Part shown: one piece after another, positions 1 to 10,611 of the stretch | How positions within the stretch are numbered: position 1 is the first letter of the stretch | Layout: the number at the start of each line of letters is the position of its first letter | NCBI RefSeq assembly: GCF_905171765.1 | Contig: NC_053392.1 | Coordinates: forward strand, 103,280,220 to 103,344,219 | Origin: Bufo bufo | Taxonomy: Eukaryota > Chordata > Amphibia > Anura > Bufonidae | DNA length: 64,000 nt | Direction: 5' to 3' | The notes under the pieces: model-generated | The model's database searches: none | What the model was told of the DNA's origin: nothing | The model's input: the letters and a program-made list of their open reading frames with translations, nothing else | Program-made: the position numbers and the translations under genes

Positions 1-10
1 GAAAGTAGCC
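1..10. mobile_element. End of a TWA-type MITE cut by the window edge
   Basis: The first ten bases match the terminal bases of the MITE at 19637-20103, and TAA follows directly, the same 3-bp target found beside that MITE. Only the terminus is visible. Confidence 0.5.
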
Positions 11-614
11 TAATGTGTGTGGCCATCTTTAGGGGGCATTAAAAGGAAATTCCATCTTTAGTTATACTCCAACCTTTTGTTACCTTCTTATATGACTCCC
101 ACTGATTCCCAGTACTGAGGGGACATGGACTGGGGTTTAAAAGGAAATTATCATGTACCAGAAGGTGATCTAAACTGTAACCCATTAGGCACTGGCTAGA
201 GTGTGGTATGGAGTCTAAGCAATGCCTCTTAGACACATACAGGGGCACACACACACAGGGACAGACACACACAGCTAGGCCTCACCACACTCCAGCCTGG
301 CTCCTCTCCTTACAGAAACACAGCTCTGCTCCTCGGGCTCCTCCCACACTGGTCACATGGGTGGATGACATCAGGAAGGTCCTTTGGCCCGGTAGAAAAC
401 TCCATCTACCCTGTTCTGAGTCCTGGGGCCGCCCACCCCAACAGTGCACGCCGCAAAAATTGTCTGCATTGCTGGGGTAAGCTGCCCTAGAATTCAGAAC
501 AGGCAGTTTAATGAAGACCAGGACAGCTGCAGGAGTGAGCGAGTACAGTGCCCCCCCCCCCCCCAGGAGCAATGGGCCCCGTCACTTGCCCGGGAGTGCC
601 GGGTGCTGACGCCG
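11..614. other. Unassigned DNA with a poly-C run
   Basis: No recognisable gene or element. There is a CA-rich stretch near 240-280 and a run of about 16 C at 549-564. Open frames here are short, overlap on both strands and show no family motif. Confidence 0.4.
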
Positions 615-789
615 CCCCTGCTGCCACCTCATCACTATGTCACTTGGCCACTCTGTGGACTTCATGCTGTTCCCACCCTCCCCACTTCATGACTGGGCCA
701 CTTTTTTCCTTTTTGGCCTGGTTGACATCATCATTTATTTGACCCTTCTTCTGATCTGTCAGAAGGAAGGAAAAATGAGACACACAACA
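615..789 (+). mobile_element. hAT copy 1, distal fragment (left of CR1 insertion)
   Basis: Read on the minus strand, this stretch matches 47930-48080 of the large hAT at 44588-59651: the fragment around the two short direct repeats of the QKK/ATCAGAAGA region, the block reading GTGGGGAGGGTGGGAACAGC, and the first unit of the cagagtggc minisatellite. The other half of the same fragment lies at 9199-9722. The CR1 LINE separates them, so the LINE inserted into an older hAT copy whose coding strand would be plus. Confidence 0.7.
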
Positions 790-994
790 TAGTACATAGT
801 AACATAGTACATAAGGCTGAAAAAAGACATTTGTCCATACAGTTCGACCTGTTATCCTGCAAGTTGATCCAGAGGAAGGCAAACAAAAATAACTGTGAAG
901 TAGAAGCCAATTTTCCCCACTTTAGGGGAATAAAAAATTCCTTCCCGACTCCAATCAGGCAATCAGAATAACTCCCTGGATCAACGACCCCTCT

Positions 995-1487
995 CTAGTA
1001 GCCATAGCCTGTAATATTATTACACTCCAGAAATACATCCAGGCCCCTCTTGAATTCCTTTATTGTACTCACCATCACCACCTCCTCAGGCAGAGAGTTC
1101 CATAGTCTCACTGCTCTTACCGTAAAGAATCCTTTTCTATGTTTGTGTACAAACCTTCTTTCCTCCAGACGCAGAGGATGTCCCCTAGTCACACTCACAG
1201 TTCTGGGGATAAATAGATGATGGGATAGATCTCTGCACTGACCCCTGATATATTTATACATAGTAATTAGATCTCCCCTCAGTCGTCTTTTTTCTAAAGT
1301 GAATAACCCTAATTTTGATAATCTTTCAGGGTACTGTAGTTGCCCCATTCCAGTTATTACTTTAGTTGCCCTCCTCTGGACCCTCTCCAGCTCTGCTATG
1401 TCTGCCTTGTTTACAGGAGCCCAGAACTGTACACAGTACTCCATGTGTGGTCTGACTAGCGATTTGTAAAGTGGTAGGACTATGTTC
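995..1487 (-). pseudogene. CR1 ORF2 C-terminal part, after the LTR insertion
   Basis: Continues the CR1 reverse transcriptase downstream of the LTR unit. It contains the region LPLYKSLVRPHMEYCVQFWA, the arginine-rich ERVQRRATK segment, then VRLWNSLPEEVV and a C-terminal stop near 995. These are typical of the thumb and C-terminal domain of CR1/L2 LINEs. Reading starts directly at the insertion point. The 3' UTR follows to about 790. The long open frame that begins at 1528 includes a few codons from the LTR unit; those are not part of the LINE. Confidence 0.85.
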
Positions 1488-1491
1488 TTAT

Positions 1492-2645
1492 TGTAGTGTC
1501 CCACTAGGTAAATGTGGGCACTACACAAGGGTCAATTGGGCCACGTTGTTCTCCACCTCCTGTGGGACAGTGGCAGTGTATTTCACAGTACATTTTAATG
1601 CATTTTAATATGGATTTTATGTGTATTTTCCATGTGATATGTGCAGCAGGCCTATTATGGTGTAGTTTAGCATCTTAGACACTAGAGGGAGCTAGGGAGC
1701 CCCTAGTATATATATTCAGACTTAGACAGGGAGGAGTTAGTCTGTAGTCAGGAGTCTGTGGAGAGACAGAAGTGAGAGGGCACCAGCCAGAGACAAGCTG
1801 AGGGCCTCCTCCTGACATGCAGCTAGACAGCCCAGGCTTCTAGTTGCCACCAGGAGGCTAGTGAAGGAGTATAGCCTGCCTGAAGTTTTCTGAGCCTATG
1901 TTTAGCTCAGAAGATTCACCCCCAAGAGAAGAGTTTGCCTCCTGGGAGAAAACCTGCAGTTTCCACAAGCCAAGCAGAGCCAGTGTTCCAGCTAGTACAA
2001 GTAAGCTGAAGGGCAGAAGGATTATTAATGGAAAGCAAGGATAAATACCTGAGGAAGATTGTTACCAAGGATAAAGCCAGCGCCAGGGCATCCGGACCTT
2101 GGGATAAGACCAGACAGGAGTTCTAAGGAACAGTGTACAGTATTTCTGAGGAGAAGGTACAGCCTGATCTGAGTGTGTTGTTGTTACCCTCTGAGTATCT
2201 TGCAAGGAACTGTATACCTGCCATTGATGTGAGAGCCTGCTTGTGATGTATGCCTGCTTTATATGGAACTGTATGGACAACCGACTGTACAAAGTTGAAC
2301 TACTGTTTTCCAGTAAAGAAAAGTTTGGTTCACCATAACACTGTGTTCCTCACTTATTACAACTATAAATCGGTGTGCCACCGTTACAGGCACTGGCGTC
2401 ACGAACCTTAAAGGGACCTTGCCCTAGGCACATTAAACATCTGCAACATCCAGGGCACCTCACCTACCATCAGGCCTGGTCCCTATATACAGAGAGTGCC
2501 CCAGAGGACTACTGTGCCAACCTCTCCATCACTGCTGTACGCTGCCCAGGGTCATCCTACAAACTGTGAGCAACCCATAGCAACCCTTGTTTGCCTAAGT
2601 AACCGTGACTTCACATCGCAATACCCTGCAGGCCTGCATACTGCA
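1492..2645. mobile_element. LTR or solo-LTR unit inserted in CR1 (TSD TTAT)
   Basis: 1,154 bp that begin TGTAGTGTCCCAC and end in TGCA, with direct repeats TTAT at 1488-1491 and 2646-2649. Removing it rejoins CR1 ORF2 in its expected order. The first 30 bases are a near-palindrome (TGTAGTG...CACTACA). A TATA-like tatatata lies at about 1707 and GTAAAG/AAAG polyadenylation-like motifs near 2313. It has no protein-coding capacity. TG...CA ends and a 4-bp duplication favour an LTR; its superfamily is not clear. A 21-base segment near 2453 (gggcacctcacctaccatca) recurs almost unchanged near 62359. Confidence 0.7.
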
Positions 2646-2649
2646 TTAT

Positions 2650-3730
2650 CACGGGCATCTATGCCCCTTCTGATGCAACCCATTATCTTATTGCCTTGGC
2701 AGCAGCTGCCTGACACTGGTTTTTGCAGCTTAGTTTGCTGTTTATTAAAATTCCTAAATCCTTTTCCATGTCAGTGTTACCGAGTGTTTTATCATTTAGT
2801 ATGTACGGGTGACTTGCATTATTCCTTCCCATGTGCATAACTTTGCATTTGTCAGTGTTAAACCTCATCTGCCACTTATCTGCCCAAGCATCCAATCTAT
2901 CCAGATCCCTCTGTAGTAGTATACTGTCCTCTTCAGTGTAAATTACTTTACACAGTTTAGTGTCATCTGCGAAAATTGATACTTTACTATGCAAGCCTTC
3001 TACAAGATCATTAATAAATATATTGAAGAGAATAGGGCCCAATACTGACCCCTGAGGTACCCCACTAGTGACAGTGACCCAATCTGAGTGTGTACCGTTA
3101 ATAACCACCCTCTGTTTTCTATCATTGAGCCAGTTACTTACCCACATACAGACGTTTTCTCCCAGTCCGAGCATTCTCATTTTATATACTAACCTTTTAT
3201 GCGGTACAGTGTCAAATGCTTTGGACAAGTCCAGATATACTACATCCATTGATTCACCGCTGTCAAGTCTAGAACTTACCTCCTCATAGAAACTGATTAG
3301 TTTGGCATGACCGATCCCTCACGAAGCCATGCGGATATGGCGTTATTTGCTTATTTCCGTTGAGATGCTCTAAGATAGCATCTCTCAGAAAACCTTCAAA
3401 CAGTTTACCCCCAACAGATGTTAAACTTACCGGCCTATAGTTTCCAGGCTCTGTTTTTGGACCCTTTTTAAATATTGGCACCACATTTGCCATTCCCCAA
3501 TCCTGTGGAACATTCCCTGTCAGTATAGAGTCCGCAAATATCAGAAATAAGGGTCTGGCTATGACATTACTTAATTCCCTTAGGATACGGGGGTGTATGC
3601 CATCCGGTCCTGGCGATTTGTCTATTTTAATATTTTTAAGTCGCTGATGTACTTTTCCTGGGTCAGACAGGACACTTTTAATGGGGAATTTATTTTTATA
3701 TTCTGCACGTCATCTGACAATTTATTTTCC
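2650..3730 (-). pseudogene. CR1 ORF2 reverse transcriptase core
   Basis: Reverse transcriptase of the CR1 LINE, spread over two frames (3284-3493 and 2683-3249) with short frameshifted links. Visible motifs in order: VPIFKKG and NYRPVSLTS (RT motifs 0-1), VYLDLSKAFDTVPH (motif A with catalytic Asp), SGVPQGSVLGPILFNIFIND (motif B), FADDTK (motif C, YxDD equivalent) and LGILINSKLSCKNQCQAAAAKA (palm/thumb). The catalytic residues remain, but at least two frame breaks between 3249 and 3731 and the LTR insertion at 2645 prevent a full protein. The family copies mRNA at nicked target DNA (target-primed reverse transcription). Confidence 0.9.
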
Positions 3731-5098
3731 TCAGTGAATACACTGGAGAAAAAAAATATTTAACAGTTTTGCTTTCTCCTCGTCGCTCTCTGCGACTCCC
3801 CCCTCATTACTCTTTAAAGGGCCGACACCTTGAGATTTATACTTTTTAACATTTATATAATTGAAGAACATTTTAGGGTTAGTTTTACTCTCTTTGGCAA
3901 TTAATCTCTCGGTCTCTAGTTTGGCCGCTTTTATTTGTTTTTTACATGTTCTATTTTTTTCCTTATAGTTTTTCAGTGCTTCCGTGCCACCCTCCTGTTT
4001 TAGTGATTTATATGCTTTCTTTTTGTCATTTATTGCTTTCTTTACAGTTCTATTTATCCACATTGGTTTCTTTTTGTTCCTTAACCTTTTATTCCCATAC
4101 GGTATGTACCTCTCACAATGAGATTTTAGGATGTTTTTAAAGATATCCCATTTTGTGGCTGTATTTTTATTTTTGAGGACTTTGTCCCAGTTAGTTAGGC
4201 CTATGGCCTCTCTTAGTTGGCTAAATTTTGCTTTTTTGAAGTTTGGTATTTTTGTTCCTCCCTGTAGAAACGCTCTTTTGAATGATAATTGGAAGGTTAT
4301 TACTTTATGGTCACTATTTCCCAGGTGTCCACCAACCTGCACATCTGTTGTTCTGTCAGGCCTACTGGTTAATACTAAGTCCAGTGTGGCCGTCCCTCTA
4401 GTCGGGTCCTGAACCAGTTGGGAGAGGTAATTGTCTTTGGTTATTGCCAAGAACCTGTTTCCCTTATGAGATATACAAGATTCAGTTTCCCAGTCTATAT
4501 CTGGGTAGTTGAAGTCCCCCATAATAACCACCTCATTATGATTTGCCGCCTCGTCTATCTTGTTTAGTAGTAGATTTTCTGTGGACTCTGGTATATTAGG
4601 TGGTTTATAGTAAACTACTATTAGTAATTTATTGTTCTTTTTAGCTCCATGTATCTCTACCCACAGTGACTCCACATGTTCATGTCCCTCACTTATATCT
4701 TCACGGACTGTGGGCTTTAGACAAGACTTTACATAAAGGCAGACCCCTCCCTCTCTCCGGTTTTGACGATCCTTTCTAAACAGACTGTAACCTTGTACAT
4801 TAACTGCCCAGTCATGGCTATCATCCAGCCATGTCTCAGTTATTCCCACTATGTCATAGTCCTCCTCACACATCACTAATTCCAGTTCACCAGTTTTATT
4901 AGTCAGGCTTCTGGCATTAGTATACATACATTTGAGAGGTTTATGTATATTTTTTACCCTACACCTTTCCTTCTGAACTGTTCTAGTCCCTCCTTCCATT
5001 CCTCCCCCAGTCCCACTACCTTGCCCCCGGTCTCTATCTGCACTATCTTCCCCTCCTATAGTGTAATTGTCCTCCCCCCCAGTCCCTAGTTTAAACAC
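3731..5098 (-). pseudogene. CR1 ORF2 N-terminal APE-type endonuclease
   Basis: 455-codon open frame that starts ORF2. After about 50 low-complexity residues it shows endonuclease motifs: YTNARSL, DIVGITETWLDD, GVCLYVK, VVYYKPP, MGDFNYPDIDW and the terminal SDHKVITF that holds the catalytic Asp-His pair. In this family the enzyme nicks target DNA to prime reverse transcription. The frame continues into the linker before RT and ends at a frameshift near 3731-3750; downstream codons in another frame keep the expected sequence. It overlaps the end of ORF1 at 5086-5098 by a few bases. Confidence 0.9.
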
Positions 5099-5257
5099 TC
5101 CTCCAACCTTCTAGCCATCTTTCTCCCCAGCACAGCTGCCCCTTCCCCATTGAGGTGCAGCCCGTCCCTACGATAGAGCTTGTAGCCGATAGAGAAGTCG
5201 GCCCAGTTCTCCAGGAACCCAAACCCCTCCTTCCTACACCAGTTCTTGAGCCACTTG
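5086..5257 (-). pseudogene. CR1 ORF1, C-terminal end of SGNH esterase
   Basis: The last 57 or so codons of ORF1, cut from the rest by the piggyBac-type insertion. It carries RDGLHLN, block V of SGNH hydrolases (catalytic Asp and His), then a short basic tail and a stop. Codons upstream of 5258 in the same open frame come from the inserted element. Confidence 0.85.
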
Positions 5258-5261
5258 TTAA

Positions 5262-7977
5262 CCCTTTCATGACCACGGGTCATTGATGCCCCAGTGTCCA
5301 GGTCAAAATTTACAAATCTGACATGCGTCACTTTATGTTGTAATAGCTTTGGAACACTTTTATTTATCCAAGCCATTCTGAGATTGTGTTTTCTTGTGAC
5401 ATATTGTACTTCATGATAGTCCAAAATTTTAGTCAATATATTTCACCTTTATTTATGAAAAAATCCCAAATTTACCAAAAATTTAAAAAGAATTCACAAT
5501 TTTCTAAATTTACATTTCTCTGCTTCTAAAACAGAAAGTCATACCTAATAAAATATTTATTACTTAACATTTCCCATATGTCTACTTTATGTTGGCATCA
5601 TTTTGGAAATGTCATTTTATTTTTTTAGGACGTTAGAAGGCTTAGAAGTTTAGAAGCAGTTCTTAAAATTTTTAAGAAAATTTCCAAAACCCACTTTTTA
5701 AGGACCAGTTCAGGTCTAAAGTCACTTTGTGGGGCTTACAAAGTGGAAACCCCCCATAAATGACCCCATTGTAGAAACTACACCCCTCAAGTAACTCAAA
5801 ACTGATTTTACAAACTTTGTTAACCCTTTAGGTGTTCCACAAGAATTAAAGGAAAATGGAGATGAAATTTCTAAATTTCACTTTTTTGGCAGATTTTCCA
5901 TTTTATTACATTTTTTTCTTTAACACATTGAGGGTTAACAGCCAAACAAAACTCAATATTTATTACCCTGATTCTGCGGTTTACAGAAACACCCCACATG
6001 TGGTCATAAAGTGATGTAAGGGCGCACGGCAGGGCGCTGAAGGAAAGGAACGCCGTATGGTTTTTGGAAGGCAGATTTTTGCTGGACTGGTTTTAGATTC
6101 CTTGTCCCATTTAGTAGAAACCCCCAAAAAGTGACCCTATTTTGGAAACTAGGGGATAAGGTGCCAGTTTTATTGGTACTATTTTGGGGTACATATGATT
6201 TTTAATTGCTCTATATTAAGTTTTTTGTAAGGCAAGGTAACCGAAAAATGGCTGTTTTGGCACCGTTTTTTTTTTTACCAGATTCATCTGACCGGGTAGA
6301 TCATGTGCTATTTTTATAGAGCAGGTTGTTACGGACGCAATGATATCAAATATGTCTACTTTCTTTGTTGGTTTGTTTCAGTTTTACATAATGAAGCATT
6401 TTTGAAAAAGAAATTATGTTTTTGTGTGTCCATTTTCTGAACGCCATATGTTTTTTATTTTTCTGCCGATCGTCTTGTGCAGGGGCTCTTTTTTGCAGAA
6501 AGAGTTGAGGTTTTTATTGGTACCATTTTTGGGTACATAGGATTTTTTGATCATTCATTATTACACTTTATGGGGCAAGGTGACCAAAAAATTGGCTGTT
6601 TTGGAACAGTTTTTATTTATTTATTTTTACAGCGTTTATCTGAGGGGTTGGGTCATGTGACAGTTTTATAGAGCAGATCGTTACGGACGTGGAAATACCT
6701 AATATGTATACTTATTTTTATTCATTTAAGTTTTACACAATAATAGCATTTCTGAAACCAAAAAAAATGATGTTTTAGTTTCTCCATAGTCTGAGAGCCA
6801 TAGCTTTTTATATTTTTTTGGCGATTGTCTTAAATAGGGTATCATTTTTTGCGGGATGAGGTGACGGTTTGATTGGTACTATTTTGGGGGTCATAAGCCT
6901 TTTTGATCGCTTGCTGTTGCACTTTTTGTGATGTAAGGTGACAAAAATTGCTTTTTTTTTACACAGTTTTTTTATGGTGTTTATCGGACGGGGTCTATCA
7001 TGTGATATATTTATAGAGACGGTCGTTACGGACGCGGTGACACCTAATATGTGTATTTTTTTTTTTTTCATTTTTTATAGGAAAAGGCAATTTATTTTTT
7101 TAATTTTACATTTTTATTTATTTATTTATTTTTACTTTAATTATTTTCACTTTTTTTTTTCTAGCAAGTCCCTCTTGGATCTTGAAGATCCAGTGGGGCT
7201 GATGGCTGTACTATACTTTGCAATGCTCTTGCATTGCAAAGTATAATACAATCAGATGCCCTGTAGGTGGCAACAGCGGACGCTTTTGCAAAGCGTCCGG
7301 TTGCCATGGCAACCATCGAGCGCTGCAATCGCAGCGTAGCAGCCCCGATGGTGGAGAGAGGGTGGAGAGCTGACACTCTCTGCTGATGGCAGCGGCTCAA
7401 GAATGGAGCCGCCGCCATCACACACAGCAGGGGGACCGGGGGCAGCGCTGGAAAGGGGGGGGTTCGGTCACCAACATTGAGGGAGGCTGGGGCAGGAGGA
7501 ATGTATTGGGGGGGAGAGGGGACAGACTGCATCAGGGCAGGAGAGATGAGCGCAGGAGGCAGGAGAGGGGCACAGATCGGGGGGGGCACAGATCGGGGGG
7601 CACAGAGGGGCACCAAGGGCTTGGAGGGGCACAGATCGGGGGGGGCATGAGGAACACTACCTGATTTCAGGCTCTGATCTGCAGAGCGCAGATCAGAGCC
7701 TGAAACCGGCATTTTTTTACTGCCGCGATCCGATTGGTTAGTCTGCACAGACTAACCAATCGGATCGATTGTCGGCAAGGAGCCACTCTGATTGGTCCCT
7801 TGCCGGCATTACTGAACTGTATGCTGTCCGTGACAGCAGCAGGACAGGGGCAGAAGCTTTAATCCAAGCGTTTTGCAGCGCTTGGATTAAAGAACTGGCT
7901 TGACGTTTATAGACGTGATAGCTGCACGGGGCATGTGCAAATATCACGTATATAAACAGATTGCAGTCGGGAAGGGG
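5262..7977. mobile_element. piggyBac-type non-autonomous element (TTAA target)
   Basis: 2,716 bp that split CR1 ORF1. TTAA sits at 5258-5261 on the left and ATAA at 7978-7981 on the right (one change from TTAA); the ends are CCCTTTC... and, inverted, CCCCTTCCC..., like piggyBac termini that start with CCC. No transposase frame. The inside has three imperfect tandem modules of about 330 bp (roughly 6115-6425, 6426-6775, 6776-7080), each reading through a ttggtac(c/t)attttt gggt motif, a gatcgttacggacg motif and an aaggtgacc motif. A GC-rich right part follows with four hairpins. Sure of the insertion; superfamily by target site and end bases only. Confidence 0.65.
7208..7892. repeat. Series of four perfect or near-perfect hairpins
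   Basis: Inside the piggyBac-type element: 7208-7249 (arms around TTTGCAATGC), 7665-7705 (arms around CAGGCTCTGATCTG), 7727-7766 (a fully complementary 40-bp palindrome around GTCTGCACAGAC) and 7857-7892 (arms around AATCCAAGCG). The G-rich stretch 7440-7650 lies between the first and the second. Confidence 0.8.
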
Positions 7978-7981
7978 ATAA

Positions 7982-8788
7982 TCTCCCTAATCTCCCACTG
8001 CCTTTCTTGTGTGGCTCGTGGTACAGGCAATATTTCGGAAAATACTACCTTTGAGGTCCTTGCCCTAAGCTTTTGACCTAAATCCCTGAAATCATTTTTA
8101 AGGACTCTCCACCTACCTCTAACTTTGTCATTGGTTCCGATATGGACCATGACCGCTGGATCTTCTCCAGCCCCTCCCAGTAATCTGTCAACCCGATCCG
8201 CGATGTGTCGAACTCTAGCGCCAGGAAGACAGCACACTGTTCGGCGATCATGGTCTTTGTGACAGATTTCCCTATCTGTTCCCCTAATAATGGAGTCTCC
8301 CACTACCAGAACCTGTCTGGCTGCCCTGCTCTCCTGGTCCCCTGCTTACCGGAGCTGACATTCCCCTGACTGGCAGAGGAAGTGTCCGGCTGCGGCAGTG
8401 CCGTCCCTGGACTGACATCCCCCTTATCTGCCAAACGTGCAAACTTGTTGGGGTGTGTCAGATCAGGGCTAGCCTCCCTGGCACTCTTCCCTCTACCCCG
8501 CTTTCTAACTGTTACCCAGCTAGCTACCTCACTTTCCTCAGCCTCCTCTCTGTCACCCTCCCCCTCATCTACCCCAAAGAGTGCTTGCTCGGTGAGAAGC
8601 AAACTGTTTTGCAAATTGTCAATGTCTCTCAGTGTTGCAACTTGCCCGTTTAAAGACTCGATTTGCGATTCGAAACGGGTAATTTGCTCACATCTTGAAC
8701 AAAGATATACACCCTCGAACTGCTGTTCCAGGACTGCATACATCAAGCAAGATGTGCACTGGACTGCGTTGTCAATTGTGTAACACAT
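7982..8788 (-). pseudogene. CR1 ORF1: zinc-binding, coiled coil and SGNH esterase N-terminal part
   Basis: Two overlapping frames joined by a frameshift near 8303. The first (161 codons from 8788) has a CxxC...CxxC pair at residues 11-14 and 30-33, then a heptad-rich stretch (about 35-75) and an acidic/basic linker. The second starts with GDSIIRG (SGNH block I, catalytic Ser) and has HIGTND (block III) at residues 54-59. The rest of the esterase is at 5086-5257, after the inserted element. ORF1 esterases of CR1 LINEs are thought to aid RNP or membrane/lipid interaction. The start at 8788 is the first ATG before the cysteine pair. Broken by frameshift and insertion. Confidence 0.85.
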
Positions 8789-9198
8789 ACTAAATGTGGA
8801 TTACAACAGTAAAAAAGAAAAACAGTAAATATGATTTAGAATTAGACCCTGTCTGCTGTAGTTGAAGGACCACGTAAAATTAAGCCAACAACACACAAGG
8901 AAATTATATCCAACCTTAGTTTCCAAACTCCTTTTCTTTAACTCCACTTAATAAGAAGCCCACTTAGTAGAGCAAGCCTCAGAAAGAGCAAGCTCTGGAG
9001 AGTTTAGTGGTTCAATTTATAGCACCTGGTTGCCCAGGCCACTCCCCTTATTCAAGCAGAGAAAAAAAAAAAAAGTTTTAAATGGCAGTACTAAAATGCA
9101 AAAACTTAACTTTCAAGGATCACTGCTTCAAGCCACACTCAGCCACTCAGCCACCTGCAATCACTCCCACAAAATCACTCAGCACTAGAACTTTTTCA
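8789..9198 (-). other. CR1 5' untranslated region
   Basis: Non-coding stretch upstream of ORF1 that ends where hAT copy 1 sequence resumes. It contains an A13 run at 9062-9075. No other element recognised. Confidence 0.6.
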
Positions 9199-9722
9199 CG
9201 GATCCTGTCTATGTAGCTGCTGTAAGGCCTGAATGACATGGTCCCATCAGAATTGGCATGTGATTTGGTAGCCAAAAGCAGGAGTGGGTACAAAACACAG
9301 AAGACATGCAAATATTCTATTCACGTGTTATCTCTGTTTTGGATCCACTCCTGTTTTTTTTGGCATTAGCAATACTGATGGCTTACTGACAAAATGCTGA
9401 CCGAGTGAAGGCGGATGCTCAACGGACAGAATCCTTTGTTGGCGGTTATTGTTCTGACGGATCAGAGGAAGGGCAAAAAAATCAGTGATGTCAACACAAA
9501 CTTACTGCTGACACCCTCGCCACTCTGTCGGGGGCTCTACTTGTATAAGCGTTTACTAGAATAGGTTCTGTAGACATCTATGTGGAATCAGCTGATGACG
9601 GTGTAAAAGGAGTGCGCTTCTTCTTGGCGATAACATCGACCTGTAAGGCTGAGTTCCTACTTCAGTTATTTGGTCAGTTTTGGCCCCGTGACTGCCCTAA
9701 TAAGTGAAGTGTGCAGTGATTC
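9199..9722 (+). mobile_element. hAT copy 1, proximal fragment
   Basis: The reverse complement matches 46647-46898 plus 47644-47905 of the hAT at 44588-59651, including the tract around CACTCCTGcTTTTGGC and the repeat of GTAGACATCTATGTGGAATC. Copy 1 lacks the 735-bp insertion present in copy 2 at 46909-47643, so it gives the empty site for that insertion. Confidence 0.75.
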
Positions 9723-9725
9723 TAA

Positions 9726-9779
9726 GGCCTCATGCACAAGGCCGTTGTTTGGGTCCGCATCCGAGCCACCGTTTTTCCC
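9726..9779. mobile_element. Truncated MITE, GGCCTCATGCAC end
   Basis: The terminus ggcctcatgcacaaggccg follows TAA at 9723-9725. It matches the ends of the MITEs at 34631-34956 and 43288-43605. Cut off after about 54 bp by the next MITE. Confidence 0.6.
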
Positions 9780-10076
9780 TACTAGAAGTTATGAATGAAT
9801 TGCAAGGTGCAGCTGGGTGTTACCAGTTGGGGGTATGTCTCTGCACAGTCTAACACTGGCAGCACTGGTTGGATAAGGTCAAATTGTGCAAAACACTAAC
9901 TGGTAACACCCAGATGGTCCTTCACTGCAAACTTTTAGCAATTCATTCATAACTTCTAGTAGGAATAATTATGGAATGGCACAACACAAGAATCATGAGA
10001 TGCTTCAGAATAGTTATTACATTGGGAATGCAAGTAGTTGCTAAAACAAAAATGTTAGTTGAGGAGACAGGTCCTC
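9780..10076. mobile_element. T2-like MITE with inverted subrepeat
   Basis: Contains a 29-bp inverted pair (9782-9808 against 9937-9965, around GAAGTTATGAATGAATTGC). The right end, ggtcctctttaa, reads TTAAAGAGGACC in reverse, which resembles the TTAAAGGRR termini of T2/Kolobok-type elements. Confidence 0.5.
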
Positions 10077-10189
10077 TTTAAGGTCCCCTGCAGGGGCGGA
10101 TTAAGTGCATGATGGGACCGGGGCTGTCTACCCAACTCGGGCACCTCCCTCCCTCCATTTTAGTTTAGTTTTTTTTTTATATATGAAGA

Positions 10190-10503
10190 GGCTCCGGTGC
10201 TTCGTGAGCGGCCCAGTCTCTTCCTAGGCCATATGACATCACATTCATCGTTCACATGGTTTAGGTGCAGCTCAGCCCCATCCGAGTGATTGGGTCTGAG
10301 CTGCAATATCAAGCGCAGTGATATCAAATGGACAGAGCTGTGCTTGGTAAGGAGCAAAGAGGCTGCTGCGCTTACTGGAACATCGCGGTCTGTTCAAACA
10401 GCTGATTGGCTGGGGTACCAGGAGTCAGACCCCCACCAAACTCATATTGATGACCTATCCTGAGGATAGGCCATCAATATATAAATCCCAGAGAACCCTT
10501 TTA
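10190..10503 (-). mobile_element. T2-like MITE, left-truncated
   Basis: Same family as 18901-19191 and 63778-64000: shared blocks are cagctcagccccat, acagctgattggc, cagacccccacca and the hairpin gacctatcctgaggatagg. It ends in aaccctttta. The left part stops without a visible terminus. Confidence 0.6.
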
Positions 10504-10611
10504 CCTTATGCTATCTGTAGTGTTACATAGGACTGCAAAATTACGCAGAAGCCATTGACTCCTGAACTGAAAAGTTTAGGAGCCAAATAAAAATTTTAGT
10601 TGCCAAATTGG

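Larger units (their letters stand above)
790..9198 (-). mobile_element. CR1-clade LINE, near full length, twice interrupted
   Basis: Minus-strand LINE with ORF1 (zinc-binding CxxC...CxxC, coiled coil, SGNH esterase) and ORF2 (APE-type endonuclease, reverse transcriptase, CR1-type C-terminal region). Order and motifs fit CR1 elements with an ORF1 esterase. The 3' end lies near 783-800 in a short repeated acatagta motif; the 5' UTR reaches about 9198, where hAT sequence resumes. Two later insertions, an LTR unit (1492-2645) and a piggyBac-type element (5262-7977), split ORF2 and ORF1. Frameshifts make the copy dead. Outer limits are set by where similarity to hAT copy 2 restarts, so they are good to about 10 bp. 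Confidence 0.85.

Noticed and set aside
2395..2410. Primer-binding site of an LTR retroelement (tggcgtcacgaacc after ca)
   Set aside because: The LTR unit runs on to 2645, where TG...CA and the TTAT duplication close it, so this motif is internal.
7161..7748. 195-codon Pro-rich frame
   Set aside because: Lies in the GC-rich hairpin region of the piggyBac-type element, with no motif and a G-rich repeat on the other strand; likely chance.
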